From: Rhizobium sp. BK376
GTDB taxonomy: Bacteria > Pseudomonadota > Alphaproteobacteria > Rhizobiales > Rhizobiaceae
Direction of reading: 5' to 3'
Length of the DNA: 64,000 nucleotides
Assembly (NCBI RefSeq): GCF_004341625.1
Contig: NZ_SLZG01000006.1
Location: 62,001 to 126,000 of the forward strand
The notes under the pieces are model-generated. The model did not search any database, was not told the DNA's origin, and saw only the letters and a list, made by a program, of their open reading frames with translations. Below, one piece after another: positions 8,899 to 18,042 of the stretch (the stretch's first letter is position 1; each line of letters opens with the position of its first letter). The translations under genes and the position numbers were made by a program.

Positions 8899-9903
8899 AT
8901 GGCGTCCTATCCGATTTTCGTATTGAAACGCTTCGGCCAGTTTCTGCTGGTGGTGTTCCTCGGCATTACCGCCACGTTTTTCATTACGCACCTGACACCG
9001 ATCGATCCCGTCGAGCAAAGCATCGGCACGCTGCAGCAGATGGGGCAATCCGATCCGCGCGCCGTCGAGCTGATGCGCCAGTCACTGAGAGAACTCTACG
9101 GTCTCGAAGGCTCCGTCTGGCAGCAATACCTGCATTTCTGGGAAAGGCTCGCCGTCGGCGATCTCGGCCCTTCGCTATCCGCCTTCCCGACGCCGGTTTC
9201 GACAATCATCCTGCGCTCCCTGCCCTGGACAATCGGGCTGATGACGGTAGCGACACTGATAATGTTCGTGCTCGGCAATGCCATCGGCGCGTTCGCCGGC
9301 TACTACAGGAAAAGCATGCTGCTGAAGGCTGTCAGCCTGGTCTTCATCGCCATGCAGCCGATCCCCTATTACATCCTCGCCTTCGTTCTCCTGATCATCT
9401 TCGGCTACGTCTGGCCGATCCTGCCGATCAACGGCGGCTATGAGATGAATACCAATCTGGACCTCTCTTTCTCCCTCGTGCTGGACATCCTCAAGCATTC
9501 GATCTTGCCGGCGCTTTCACTGATCCTGGTCGGCACGGGCGGCTGGCTGATTGGCATGCGCGCGCTCGTCTCCAACATCATCACCGAAGATTATGTGGTC
9601 TTTGCCGAGCTCGGCGGCGTGCCGAAGAGGCGCATCCTGAGATCTTACATCGCCCGCAACGCCATGATCCCGCAGTTGACCGGCCTGGCGATGTCGCTCG
9701 GCGCAATCTTTAACGGCACCGTCATAACAGAGATCGTCTTCGGCTATCCCGGCATCGGGAACCTGCTCATCTCGGCCGTGCATGCGGGCGACTACAGCCT
9801 CGTGCTCGGCTTGGCCGCCTTGTCGATCGTCGGCGTCGCCGCCGCCGTTTTCATCATCGACATCCTGAGCCCGCTGATCGATCCGCGCATCAAGGTGGAA
9901 TAA
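8899..9903 (+). CDS. ABC transporter permease, DppB/OppB type
   Basis: A 334-residue inner-membrane protein with about six membrane segments. The N terminus FVLKRFGQFLLVVFLGITATFF is typical of DppB-type permeases, and the cytoplasmic coupling region is visible as YVVFAELGGVPKRRI followed by RNAMIPQLTGLAMSLG. A GGAAAGAGG ribosome-binding site precedes the ATG. It pairs with the next permease to form the channel of the importer whose binding protein lies upstream. Confidence 0.92.
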   Translation: MASYPIFVLKRFGQFLLVVFLGITATFFITHLTPIDPVEQSIGTLQQMGQSDPRAVELMRQSLRELYGLEGSVWQQYLHFWERLAVGDLGPSLSAFPTPVSTIILRSLPWTIGLMTVATLIMFVLGNAIGAFAGYYRKSMLLKAVSLVFIAMQPIPYYILAFVLLIIFGYVWPILPINGGYEMNTNLDLSFSLVLDILKHSILPALSLILVGTGGWLIGMRALVSNIITEDYVVFAELGGVPKRRILRSYIARNAMIPQLTGLAMSLGAIFNGTVITEIVFGYPGIGNLLISAVHAGDYSLVLGLAALSIVGVAAAVFIIDILSPLIDPRIKVE

Positions 9904-9906
9904 CGC

Positions 9907-10764
9907 ATGCTCACAATCGTTCGCGACCTCGCGCGGCAGAACCTGGAATTTCTCTGCGGCCTTGTGCTCTTCGCCATCATCGTCGCTTTTATCATTGCAT
10001 CCTATTTCTCGCCCTACGGCGCGACCGACCTCTATCTCCTGCCCCCGGACATGCCGCCGGATGGCGACTATTGGTTCGGCACGACCTCGCGCGGGCAGGA
10101 CGTCTTCTGGCAGTTGGCAACCGCGCTGCGGAACACGCTCTATTTCGGCATCGGCGTCGCCTTCCTGTCGCGCATCATATCTCTGATGGTGGGGCTGGTA
10201 GCCGGCTACGCCGGCGGTGCAGTCGACCGCGCCCTGATGGCGATCAACGACAGCGTCATGGTCATTCCGCAGTTTCCGCTGCTGATCCTGTTCTATTTCG
10301 TGCTGAAGGACAGCATGACATGGACCGTCCTCATCGCCATCATGGCCGGTCTCGGCTGGTCCTATGATGCGCGCCTCATCCGCTCTGTCGCGGTCAGTCT
10401 AAAAAGCCGGCCCTTCACCACCCAGAGCGTCTATTCCGGCATGAGCATGCGGAAGATCCTGGTCCAGGAGCATCTGCCCTATGTGCTGCCGATCGTCTTT
10501 GCGACGACCATGAACAACATGATCTGGTCGATCGGCATGGAGATCACGCTCTCCGTCCTTGGTTTCACCGATATCGAAACCCCGACCATGGGGATGATGA
10601 TCTATTGGGCGAACGCGCATTCCGCCCTGATCGCCGGGAACTGGTGGTGGGTGGCCGCGCCCGTCGCCGCCATCGTGCTTCTCTTCATGTCGCTCTTCCT
10701 GCTGTCGATGTCGATGAATGAATACAACGATCCGCGCAGCCGACTGAACCGGATGGGAGGCTGA
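9907..10764 (+). CDS. ABC transporter permease, DppC/OppC type
   Basis: A 285-residue permease with about six membrane segments, starting three bases after the previous stop. It shows the DppC-type periplasmic segment WFGTTSRGQDVFWQLATALR and a coupling region near SVYSGMSMRKILVQEHLPYVL. It is the second channel subunit of the oligosaccharide/peptide-type importer. The tight spacing to both neighbours supports one operon. Confidence 0.92.
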   Translation: MLTIVRDLARQNLEFLCGLVLFAIIVAFIIASYFSPYGATDLYLLPPDMPPDGDYWFGTTSRGQDVFWQLATALRNTLYFGIGVAFLSRIISLMVGLVAGYAGGAVDRALMAINDSVMVIPQFPLLILFYFVLKDSMTWTVLIAIMAGLGWSYDARLIRSVAVSLKSRPFTTQSVYSGMSMRKILVQEHLPYVLPIVFATTMNNMIWSIGMEITLSVLGFTDIETPTMGMMIYWANAHSALIAGNWWWVAAPVAAIVLLFMSLFLLSMSMNEYNDPRSRLNRMGG

Positions 10765-10766
10765 GC

Positions 10767-11756
10767 ATGGAAGCGGTGGTCGAGGTAAAAGATCTCAAGG
10801 CCTACTATCGAGCATTCCTTTACGGCGTCGATCGCGAAGTGCGCGCGGTCGACGACATCAGCCTGACGATCGGTCGCGGTGAGATTTATGGTGTTGCCGG
10901 TGAATCGAGCAGCGGTAAGACGACGCTCATCAAGACCATTGCCGGTGCCATCCGTCCGCCGCTAAGGGTCGTTTCCGGCGCAGTCACCTTTCACTTTAAG
11001 GGCGGCACGCAGGATATCTATGCGATGACTCCAGGCGAGAGGGCGGCCCTGCGGTGGCGGCATCTGTCCTACATCATGCAGGGCTCGATGAACGTGCTCA
11101 ATCCGGTGCGACGCATCCGCCACTCGTTCACGGATTTTGCCTTTCGCCACATGAAGGTCGAACGATCGGTCTTCTTCGACCGCGTAGCCACACACCTCCA
11201 GCGGCTGAAGCTGGATCCTCAATTGCTCGATGCCTATCCCCATGAATTGTCCGGTGGCATGCGTCAGCGAATGACCATTGCGCTCGCTACCATTCTGACG
11301 CCGGAATTCATCATCGCCGATGAGCCAACCACGGCCCTCGATGTCATCGTTCAACGCGACGTCCTGACGATGATCCGCGAAATTCAGCGTGAGATGGGTT
11401 CGTCCTTCCTGTTTGTAACCCATGACATGGGCGTGCACGCCACCGTCTCCGACCGCATCGGCATCGTCTATGCGGGTCGTCTGGTCGAGGAGGCACCGAC
11501 CCGCAAGCTTTTCAACCTGCCGCTCCATCCCTATACGCAGCATCTGGTCGCAAGCCTTCCGCGTATCGGCGATATGACCACCCGGCCTTCGCTGGAGGGG
11601 CGGCCGCCAAATCTCGCCATGCCCCCGGAAGGCTGTCGTTTTCATCCGAGATGTCCCAAGCGTATGGAGATTTGCAGTCACAAGGTGCCACCGATGGTCA
11701 CAGTCGAGCCGGGTCGACGTGTTGCCTGCTTTGCCGTGACAGGAGAACAGAGTTGA
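10767..11756 (+). CDS. ABC transporter ATP-binding protein, DppD/OppD type
   Basis: A 329-residue ATPase with Walker A GESSSGKTT, signature LSGGMRQRM and Walker B FIIADEPTTALD. The C-terminal extension has the cysteine-containing tail typical of OppD/DppD (CRFHPRCPKRMEIC). Together with the next ATPase it should power import by the upstream permeases. It starts three bases after the DppC-type gene, and its stop overlaps the next start. Confidence 0.92.
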   Translation: MEAVVEVKDLKAYYRAFLYGVDREVRAVDDISLTIGRGEIYGVAGESSSGKTTLIKTIAGAIRPPLRVVSGAVTFHFKGGTQDIYAMTPGERAALRWRHLSYIMQGSMNVLNPVRRIRHSFTDFAFRHMKVERSVFFDRVATHLQRLKLDPQLLDAYPHELSGGMRQRMTIALATILTPEFIIADEPTTALDVIVQRDVLTMIREIQREMGSSFLFVTHDMGVHATVSDRIGIVYAGRLVEEAPTRKLFNLPLHPYTQHLVASLPRIGDMTTRPSLEGRPPNLAMPPEGCRFHPRCPKRMEICSHKVPPMVTVEPGRRVACFAVTGEQS

Positions 11757-12559
11757 ACGATCTGCTTTCGCTCTCGCATGTCACGAAAGTCTACCGACAG
11801 GGCGGCATGCTTGGCCGCCGCCACGTCACGGCGGTCCGGGATGTCAGCCTGACGCTCGGGGATGAGCCCGAGATCCTTTCGATCGTCGGCGAATCCGGCT
11901 CGGGAAAGTCAACCATCGCGGCAATGATCCTCGGCCAGACGGCGCCGACGGAAGGAAAACTGGATTTTCGGGGGCGACCGGTGGCGGTTCACGGTAAAAC
12001 TGAGCGGCGCGCCTTCATGCGAGAAGTTCAACCGGTATTGCAAAATCCGTTCGAGGCTTTCAATCCGCTAAAGCGGGTAGATCGCTATCTCTTCGAAACG
12101 GCGCGGAATTTCGCGCCCAACGGCAAGCGGACGAACCGCGCGGAAATCGAGCGCATGGCCGATGTCGCGCTCTCGCATATCGGCTTGACGCTCGCGGAGG
12201 TGAAGGGCCGGTTTCCCCATGAACTCTCGGGTGGCCAGCTCCAGCGCACAGCGATCGCCCGTGCGCTGATACCACAGCCGCGGCTGCTCGTCGCCGACGA
12301 ACCCGTCTCGATGGTCGATGCGTCGCTAAGGATGGCGATCGTCAATCTCTTCAGCCAATTGAAGAAGGACCTCGGCCTTTCGATCATCTACATAACGCAC
12401 GACCTCGCTACCGCCTACTACATCAGCGATCGCATCATCATCATGAGGAAGGGCGAGATTGTCGAGGAGGGCAACGCAAGAATCGTTCTGGACAATCCGC
12501 AGCATCCCTATTCGCAAGCGCTGAAGGATGCGGTCCTTTCCTCTGTGGTTTCGGATTAA
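11753..12559 (+). CDS. ABC transporter ATP-binding protein, DppF/OppF type
   Basis: A 268-residue ATPase with Walker A GESGSGKSTI, signature LSGGQLQRTA and Walker B LLVADEPVSMVD. I chose the TTG at 11753, which overlaps the previous stop (TTGA) and follows an AGGAG at 11741; the longer in-frame extension to 11651 lies inside the previous gene and is not conserved-looking. It lacks the cysteine-rich C-terminal tail of its partner, so it is shorter than many OppF proteins. It closes the importer operon. Confidence 0.88.
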   Translation: MNDLLSLSHVTKVYRQGGMLGRRHVTAVRDVSLTLGDEPEILSIVGESGSGKSTIAAMILGQTAPTEGKLDFRGRPVAVHGKTERRAFMREVQPVLQNPFEAFNPLKRVDRYLFETARNFAPNGKRTNRAEIERMADVALSHIGLTLAEVKGRFPHELSGGQLQRTAIARALIPQPRLLVADEPVSMVDASLRMAIVNLFSQLKKDLGLSIIYITHDLATAYYISDRIIIMRKGEIVEEGNARIVLDNPQHPYSQALKDAVLSSVVSD

Positions 12560-12813
12560 CTTCGGGAAGGCTCGGTCGTGTTCGCACGAATTCAGAACTC
12601 CACGCTCGCTCCTTCTTTTCACTATCGCCGCCGCGGCTCCAGCAAAGACGCAAAATTGGTGCCTATTCCTACCGTATTGATCCAAATCAGTGCATTTCTT
12701 TCGGCACCGTGCTACGGTTGAGTTTGGCATCTCTAAGATGCAGCCCTGCAAGCTCCACCGTCGCTGTGAAATGGCATGCTACGCTGCGGGTGCTCTGACT
12801 CCGGGGGGAGGAC

Positions 12814-13959
12814 ATGGGCAACTTCGAAGAAGGAAAATCCAGCGCGCCGAGCGGCTCTGCCGTCGGAAGGGCCATCCTGTCCGAATTTCGACAGATGCCG
12901 CTTCTGGCACTCCTCGTTTTTGTCCCGATCGTCATTATCCTCGAGCGCGTCTCGCCCGAGGCCCACACCATGCTGTTTCTCCTTTCGGTGGTCGCCATCG
13001 TCCCCTTGGCGGCGGTGCTTAGCCGCGCGACCGAGGCGGTTGCCGCCAAGACGGGAGATGCTATCGGCGGCTTGCTCAACGCCACGCTTGGCAACCTGAC
13101 CGAACTTGTGATCTCACTGGCAGCTCTGCAGGCAGGACAATATTTGCTGGTCAAGGCATCGATTGCCGGCGCGATCGTCACCAACACCCTTTTTATGCTG
13201 GGGGGCGCGTTCCTTTTGGGAGGGCTCAAGCATCATATTCAGGAATTCAACAGGGTAAATGCCCACTTCCAGGCGTGCCTGCTGTTCCTCGCAACGATCG
13301 CGATACTCGTCCCTTCCCTGATCAGCGGAGTTGATCAGGTGCCCGCTGCCGATTTCTTCCAAAAGCTAAGCCTGGGGCTGGCCATTCTTCTCATTGCCGT
13401 TTACGCGCTCGGCATGTTGTTTTCGCTGAAAACCCATCGAGAGCTCTTCGCCAGTGTCAGTCACGCCGATGAAGATGAAGCGCTGTGGCCGCTCTCGGTG
13501 AGCGTCGTCATCCTTGTTGTCGTGACCCTCCTTGTCGCCGTGGTCAGCGAAATCTTCGTGGGTTCGGTCCAGGTTGCCGCCCAGCATCTCGGCATGACAC
13601 CCGCTTTCGTGGGCTTCATTGTCGTCGCTTTAGTTGGCGGAGCCGCAGAAATGACGACCACATTTGCAGCCGCGCGTGCAAATCGCCTCGACCTGAGCGT
13701 CGGCATCGCTTTGGGCAGTGCGGCACAAATCGCCCTCTTTGTTGCTCCGGTCCTGGTGCTCGTCAGCTACTTCATCGGTCCGCAGCCGATGTCCCTGCAA
13801 TTCTGGCCCGGCGCGGTCACAATGATGCTGATCGCCACTATGGCGGCATCTCTCCTGTCGAACGGCGGTCGCGGCGCATGGTATGCGGGTGTCATGGCGC
13901 TGGCGGTCTATGCCATTTTCGGGCTCACGCTGTTTCTTCTGCCTCCCGGGGGTGCGTAG
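12814..13959 (+). CDS. cax: Ca2+/H+ exchanger, CAX family
   Basis: A 381-residue inner-membrane cation exchanger with about eleven membrane segments. The two characteristic repeats are visible: GNLTELVISLAAL in the first half and GGAAEMTTTFAAARANRLDL in the second, each with the acidic residue used for cation exchange. The N-terminal ~30 residues are polar and cytosolic. A strong GGGGGGAGG ribosome-binding site stands six bases before the ATG. It likely exports Ca2+ in exchange for protons. Neighbouring genes encode a K+ channel and a ClC-type channel, so the region looks devoted to ion homeostasis. Confidence 0.9.
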   Translation: MGNFEEGKSSAPSGSAVGRAILSEFRQMPLLALLVFVPIVIILERVSPEAHTMLFLLSVVAIVPLAAVLSRATEAVAAKTGDAIGGLLNATLGNLTELVISLAALQAGQYLLVKASIAGAIVTNTLFMLGGAFLLGGLKHHIQEFNRVNAHFQACLLFLATIAILVPSLISGVDQVPAADFFQKLSLGLAILLIAVYALGMLFSLKTHRELFASVSHADEDEALWPLSVSVVILVVVTLLVAVVSEIFVGSVQVAAQHLGMTPAFVGFIVVALVGGAAEMTTTFAAARANRLDLSVGIALGSAAQIALFVAPVLVLVSYFIGPQPMSLQFWPGAVTMMLIATMAASLLSNGGRGAWYAGVMALAVYAIFGLTLFLLPPGGA

Positions 13960-14034
13960 TAACGGAGGCCGCCCGCTGCCACAATTGGCCGAGCCGGGTT
14001 GTTTCCGGATGCGGCTTGGCTGATTGCATTCATT

Positions 14035-14424
14035 TCATTCTTGATCGGGATCTGTCGCCTTGAGCGCCTGCACGCTGACGGCCGCCACGAGGCCGGTCAA
14101 CACAATACCGGAAAAGCCGATCACCAGGGCCAGCAGCCGAGCCATAAGATGTTTAGGCGTAATATCGCCGTAGCCGATGGTCAGTCCCGTGACGAAGGTG
14201 AAATAAAGAGCTTGGTCGAGGCGCCAGTCTTCAATGCGCCCGATCACGACTCCACATCCGGCCATGAGGACAAGAAGCCCGGAAAAGATCGGCCATAGCA
14301 GGTGAATTTGCTGGTACAGCGCATAGAAAAAGAGACGTCTCATCCGTCTCGATTGCGACCCGACGCGTGTTTTTGGCACCGCGATCCTCCACCACTCCAG
14401 GCGCAGAAAATCCGGCAACGCCAA
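14035..14424 (-). CDS. Small two-helix potassium channel (Ion_trans_2 type)
   Basis: A 129-residue protein with two to three hydrophobic segments flanking a pore loop that contains the potassium selectivity filter TIGYGD. This is the minimal KcsA-like channel layout, without a cytosolic RCK domain. The listed start is a TTG at 14424; an internal ATG at 14343 (MRRLFFY) is a realistic alternative and would keep both membrane helices. It is transcribed convergently with the Ca2+/H+ exchanger, and the same way as the ClC gene further right. Confidence 0.82.
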   Translation of the reverse strand: MALPDFLRLEWWRIAVPKTRVGSQSRRMRRLFFYALYQQIHLLWPIFSGLLVLMAGCGVVIGRIEDWRLDQALYFTFVTGLTIGYGDITPKHLMARLLALVIGFSGIVLTGLVAAVSVQALKATDPDQE

Positions 14425-14597
14425 CGACGCCCTTATCGGGCCATGACAGTTGCATCGGCGCCGCTCAGAAACTGCCCGTTGACGTCTCTATGCGAGGTCT
14501 CCAACTCCCATCATACCTCCGCACGCCGCAAGCGACCATGCCTTCGCATCTCGAAATTCTGGTTGGTGGCACCTGCTATCGGATAGAGCGGAAGAGA

Positions 14598-14626
14598 TTG
14601 CCCATGCAAGGCGGCTGCATGGGCAA
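14598..14626 (-). terminator. Hairpin downstream of the ClC gene
   Basis: A perfect 11-bp inverted repeat (TTGCCCATGCA and TGCATGGGCAA) with a 7-base loop lies 15 bases beyond the stop codon of the minus-strand ClC gene. On that strand it is followed by TCTCTTCC. It is a plausible terminator. Confidence 0.6.
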
Positions 14627-14640
14627 CGAGAAAACGGAAC

Positions 14641-16443
14641 CTATCCAATCTTTGCGGATCGAGATCCAAGATAAGGCCGACGTTCGGACTCCGACGATTT
14701 CAGCGCGCTTCGCAGCCGCAACAGATCCTTGCGGGTGATAAGTCCGACAAGCCTGCCGCTATCCGGATCAACCACAGGAATGCGCCCGGTGTCGGCTGAG
14801 ATCATCAGGTCCGCAATGAATCCCACGGTGTCATCGGGATGGCCTACGGGAATGGATTCGTCTGAGATCTTTTCGGCAAGCGTTTGGCCCGCCAGATCAT
14901 CGTCCCCCTGCCAGCTCAGCGCGTCGCCTCGCGAAACGACCCCTATCAGCCGGCCATCATCATTTACGACCGGATAGACCCGATGCGTCTTTTGCTGCGA
15001 CGCAAAGAATTCATAGGCCGCCTCGAGCGTGATGGAGGCTGGCAGCGTATCCACCTCTTTGATCATGATCTCGCCGGCGCGCGACAATTCGAAAGGATCG
15101 ATGCCGTATTCGCGCGTTATATGCTGTCCGCGACGTGCAATCTTTTCAGTCAGGATCGAACGGCGAAGGAGGAGCACGGTTACGGCGTAGGCAGCGACCG
15201 TAGCAACAAGCAACGGCAGAAGTGCGCTCATGTCTCCGGTGATCTCGACCGCAAAGAATGTTCCGGTCAGCGGCGCTCGCATGGTCCCGCCCATCATCGC
15301 AGCCATGCCAAGCAGCGCCCATAAACCAGGGTCGCCAGGAAATACCAGACCCACAAGCCAGCCAAGCGCGCCGCCCAGAATGAGAAGAGGCGCAAGAACG
15401 CCGCCTGATGTGCCCGACGACAACGCTACGAGCCAGATGCCCGCCTTGACGAGAAGGATTGCGAGAACCGCCTTTGCGACAATATGGCTCGCAAGGAGAT
15501 CGGAGATGATATCGTAGCCGACGCCAAGCGCGCGCGGCTCGATCAGTCCACCTAGCCCGACGACGAGACCGCCCAATGCCGGCCACCACATCCAGTGGAT
15601 CGGCAGCTGTTCAAAGGCATCCTCGATCTTGTAGAGCAGCGTCGTCAGCAAGCCCGACTGCAGACCCGACAGAATGCCCATGGCGGCGAAGAGAAAGATC
15701 CCCCACCAGGGAAGATTGATTTGGAAATGCGCGGGAAAGAGCGCCCCCGTTCCGAGGAGAAACGGCCTCCAGGAGACCGAGACGGCCGCTGCAACCGCGA
15801 CCGGAATGAAACTACGCGGCTTCCATTCGAAAAGCAGCAATTCGACAGCCAGCATCACAGCAGCGATCGGCGAACCGAAGATGGCCGTCATGCCTGCGGC
15901 GGCACCGGCAACCAGCAGGGTTTTACGCTCGGCGGCGCTCATATGGAAAAATTGGGCAAAGAGCGAGCCGATCGCGCCGCCCGTCATGATGATCGGACCT
16001 TCGGCGCCGAAGGGTCCGCCGGTGCCGATCGAAATGGCCGATGACAAGGGTTTGAGGACAGCGACCTTTGGCGACATTCGGCTGCCGCCGATCAGAATTG
16101 CCTCGATTGCCTCAGGAATGCCATGTCCGCGGATTTTTTCGGAGCCGTAGCGGGCCATCAGACCGATCACCAAACCGCCGAGAACAGGCGCCGCGACCAT
16201 CCATGGGCCGCGCGGGGCGTCAGCGATCGATGAAGCTGTCGTGCTCAGCCGGCCCATCCAGACGAGATTGGTCACAAGCGCTATAAGCTTGATCAGCACC
16301 CAGGCGGCAAGGGCGCCTCCCGTTCCAACGATAACGGACATGCCGATCAACAGAAGGACTCTGCGGTCGGTCGTAAAGTCACCCGCCTCACGGCGCGCAA
16401 GCCCGCCTGTAAAATCATGGCGCCTTTGGGAAGATTTCGACAT
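14641..16443 (-). CDS. ClC-type chloride channel/transporter with CBS pair
   Basis: A 600-residue membrane protein of the ClC family. Anion-path motifs are recognisable: GTGGPFGAEGP (the GxEGP motif), SSGTSGGVLAP (GxFxP-like with Leu in place of Phe) and a C-terminal EITGDMSALLPLL segment. The last ~130 residues form two CBS domains, which usually sense adenine nucleotides. I favour the ATG at 16443 over the upstream TTG at 16497 because the extra 18 residues are polar and unconserved-looking. It is divergent from a MarR gene, and a perfect palindrome lies between them. Confidence 0.88.
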   Translation of the reverse strand: MSKSSQRRHDFTGGLARREAGDFTTDRRVLLLIGMSVIVGTGGALAAWVLIKLIALVTNLVWMGRLSTTASSIADAPRGPWMVAAPVLGGLVIGLMARYGSEKIRGHGIPEAIEAILIGGSRMSPKVAVLKPLSSAISIGTGGPFGAEGPIIMTGGAIGSLFAQFFHMSAAERKTLLVAGAAAGMTAIFGSPIAAVMLAVELLLFEWKPRSFIPVAVAAAVSVSWRPFLLGTGALFPAHFQINLPWWGIFLFAAMGILSGLQSGLLTTLLYKIEDAFEQLPIHWMWWPALGGLVVGLGGLIEPRALGVGYDIISDLLASHIVAKAVLAILLVKAGIWLVALSSGTSGGVLAPLLILGGALGWLVGLVFPGDPGLWALLGMAAMMGGTMRAPLTGTFFAVEITGDMSALLPLLVATVAAYAVTVLLLRRSILTEKIARRGQHITREYGIDPFELSRAGEIMIKEVDTLPASITLEAAYEFFASQQKTHRVYPVVNDDGRLIGVVSRGDALSWQGDDDLAGQTLAEKISDESIPVGHPDDTVGFIADLMISADTGRIPVVDPDSGRLVGLITRKDLLRLRSALKSSESERRPYLGSRSAKIG

Positions 16444-16510
16444 GGTTGAAAGCCTGTTCGAACGGCCGCAGCCGTCATTATTCCGATATTTGTTCAAAGC
16501 GTTTCGAGCT

Positions 16511-16533
16511 TTTATATCGTGATACGATATAAA
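16511..16533. promoter_or_regulatory. Perfect palindrome, probable MarR-family operator
   Basis: TTTATATCG and CGATATAAA form a perfect 9-bp inverted repeat separated by TGATA, in the divergent spacer between the ClC gene (minus) and the MarR-family gene (plus). Length, symmetry and AT content fit a MarR dimer site. The location would let the regulator control both itself and the channel. Confidence 0.7.
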
Positions 16534-16705
16534 TCAATACTGTTGTCGTCGGCAAAATGAGATGCGCGATGCACATGGCGGGACGCTTTGCGGAGCTGTC
16601 ATCACAAGAGCGTCAGGCATTGCGCGTTTTGCAGGACCGCCGAAAGATGGAGCAATTCGCCTGGATGCGGTAAGCAACGCCGTTGGCCGCCATGAGGATG
16701 GAATT

Positions 16706-17137
16706 TTGAAGGATAGAGATGAAGCACTGACCCCCGCTGACTACGAGGCCCTGGCAAATCTGCGCTATACGCTCAGACAATTCCTGGATTTCAGCACCTC
16801 GGCGGCCCAGCAGGAGGGCTTGCCGACACAGCAGCATCAGGCCTTGCTTGCCATCAAGGCGCATTCGGCGACAGAACCGATGACGATCGGCATCCTTGCG
16901 GAACGGCTGTTGATCGCCCCCCATACGGCAACGGAATTGGTGGGCAGGCTGGTCGCTGCAGACTACGTTACCCGCCAACCCGATCCGATCGACAAGCGCC
17001 GTCAGGCTCTTCGCCTCACGGAGCATGCAGAGCGGGTCCTACGTAAGCTCAGTTCCATCCACTTGACCGAGATTCGCGACATGGCGCCACGGCTGATCCA
17101 GATTCTGACGGCATTGCAGTCGGTCCGCGAGGACTAG
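16706..17137 (+). CDS. MarR-family transcriptional regulator
   Basis: A winged-helix regulator with the MarR layout: a helical N terminus, then the HTH ILAERLLIAPHTATELVGRL, a wing ending DKRRQALRL, and C-terminal dimerisation helices. The frame is open to 16562, giving up to 191 residues, but the N-terminal 48 residues look unlike MarR proteins. I chose the TTG at 16706, eight bases after a GAGG, giving about 143 residues, the normal family size. Its stop overlaps the convergent cupredoxin stop. The palindrome upstream is the likely operator. The effector is unknown. Confidence 0.78.
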   Translation: MKDRDEALTPADYEALANLRYTLRQFLDFSTSAAQQEGLPTQQHQALLAIKAHSATEPMTIGILAERLLIAPHTATELVGRLVAADYVTRQPDPIDKRRQALRLTEHAERVLRKLSSIHLTEIRDMAPRLIQILTALQSVRED

Positions 17138-17457
17138 TTCGCCGCGACATTCAGCCGGGCGCGCATATTGGGATGGAACCGGCAATAGTAGTCAAAGGCC
17201 CCACTTTTCGTGACGGTGAAGGACGCGGATTTATGGGCCGGGATCATCACGTCGAAGCGCCCGTCAGCGGTTGCCGTATGCACCATGATGTCTTTGTTCA
17301 CCCACTCGATCGTATCGCCGATCTTCGCATCGACGGCGGGCGGGTTGAATGTGAGCTTCTCGATCGTGATTTCGATCGTGGCCGCCTGGGCTGGAAAGGA
17401 GGCCATGATGATGGCCGCCCCACTCAGCGCCGAGAAAAAGAGGCGCTTCATTTGCAT
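17134..17457 (-). CDS. Cupredoxin (amicyanin/plastocyanin-like blue copper protein)
   Basis: A 107-residue periplasmic protein with a signal peptide (cleavage near PAQA-ATIE). The type-1 copper ligands are all visible: His60 in MVHTAT, and Cys92, His95 and Met98 in YCRFHPNM. The short ligand loop C-x2-H-x2-M is that of amicyanin-like cupredoxins. It probably carries electrons or copper in the periplasm. It precedes no obvious redox partner. The DUF4142 gene lies ten bases upstream on the same strand, so the two may be co-transcribed under the ECF sigma factor. Confidence 0.88.
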   Translation of the reverse strand: MQMKRLFFSALSGAAIIMASFPAQAATIEITIEKLTFNPPAVDAKIGDTIEWVNKDIMVHTATADGRFDVMIPAHKSASFTVTKSGAFDYYCRFHPNMRARLNVAAN

Positions 17458-17467
17458 TGCGATGGTC

Positions 17468-17989
17468 CTATTTCAGCATGGCTGCGACGTGTTCGGCATG
17501 CTGTTCATGCCCCTGGAAGACCTTCAGACCCGTCTCCAGCAGATCCTTCAGTTCCGCATTCTTAGCTGAAGGGATGAGCAGCGTTTCAAGCGCGCCATTG
17601 ACCTGCTTGTGATAGGCAACCTCGTTTTCGACATAGGCCTTGTCGAAGGCAGCGCCCTTAAGCTTGGCGAGCTTTTCCCGCTCGGCGGCGGCGGCCTTCG
17701 TTAGGGAACGGCTCGTGTCATTGTCTTTGGGCGTTACCTTGAGCTTCTTGACGAGATCGAGCGCCAGGGTGTTGACGGCCTCATGGTCGCGCAGCATGTC
17801 CTTTGCGAAATCAACGACTTCCTTGTTCTTGGAGACCTTCAGCGCCTGCTTTGCAGCCTCGATGTCGATGGCACCGGCCGTGTAGGCTATATGCGCTATC
17901 TCTGGATCGGTGGGGGTTGGGCTGGCTGCATAAGCCGCTGGGCTCAGAAAGCAGATGACGGCGATTGCTGCGCTCAATCGAACAGACAT
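17468..17989 (-). CDS. DUF4142 family periplasmic protein
   Basis: A 173-residue helical exported protein of the DUF4142 family. The signal peptide is MSVRLSAAIAVICF... with cleavage near AYAA. The mature part has ferritin-like helical features with several histidines (RDHEAVN, YHKQVNG, GHEQHAEHV). I chose the ATG at 17989, preceded by AGGAG; the frame's extension to 18157 overlaps the sigma-factor gene. Family function is not established. The gene is preceded by the same promoter-like motif as the adjacent ECF sigma gene, suggesting membership of that regulon. Confidence 0.85.
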   Translation of the reverse strand: MSVRLSAAIAVICFLSPAAYAASPTPTDPEIAHIAYTAGAIDIEAAKQALKVSKNKEVVDFAKDMLRDHEAVNTLALDLVKKLKVTPKDNDTSRSLTKAAAAEREKLAKLKGAAFDKAYVENEVAYHKQVNGALETLLIPSAKNAELKDLLETGLKVFQGHEQHAEHVAAMLK

Positions 17990-18042
17990 AGGTTTGGCTC
18001 CTGCTTGGCCGGCTTTTGCTGCCGGGCCGTTATCGACCATCA

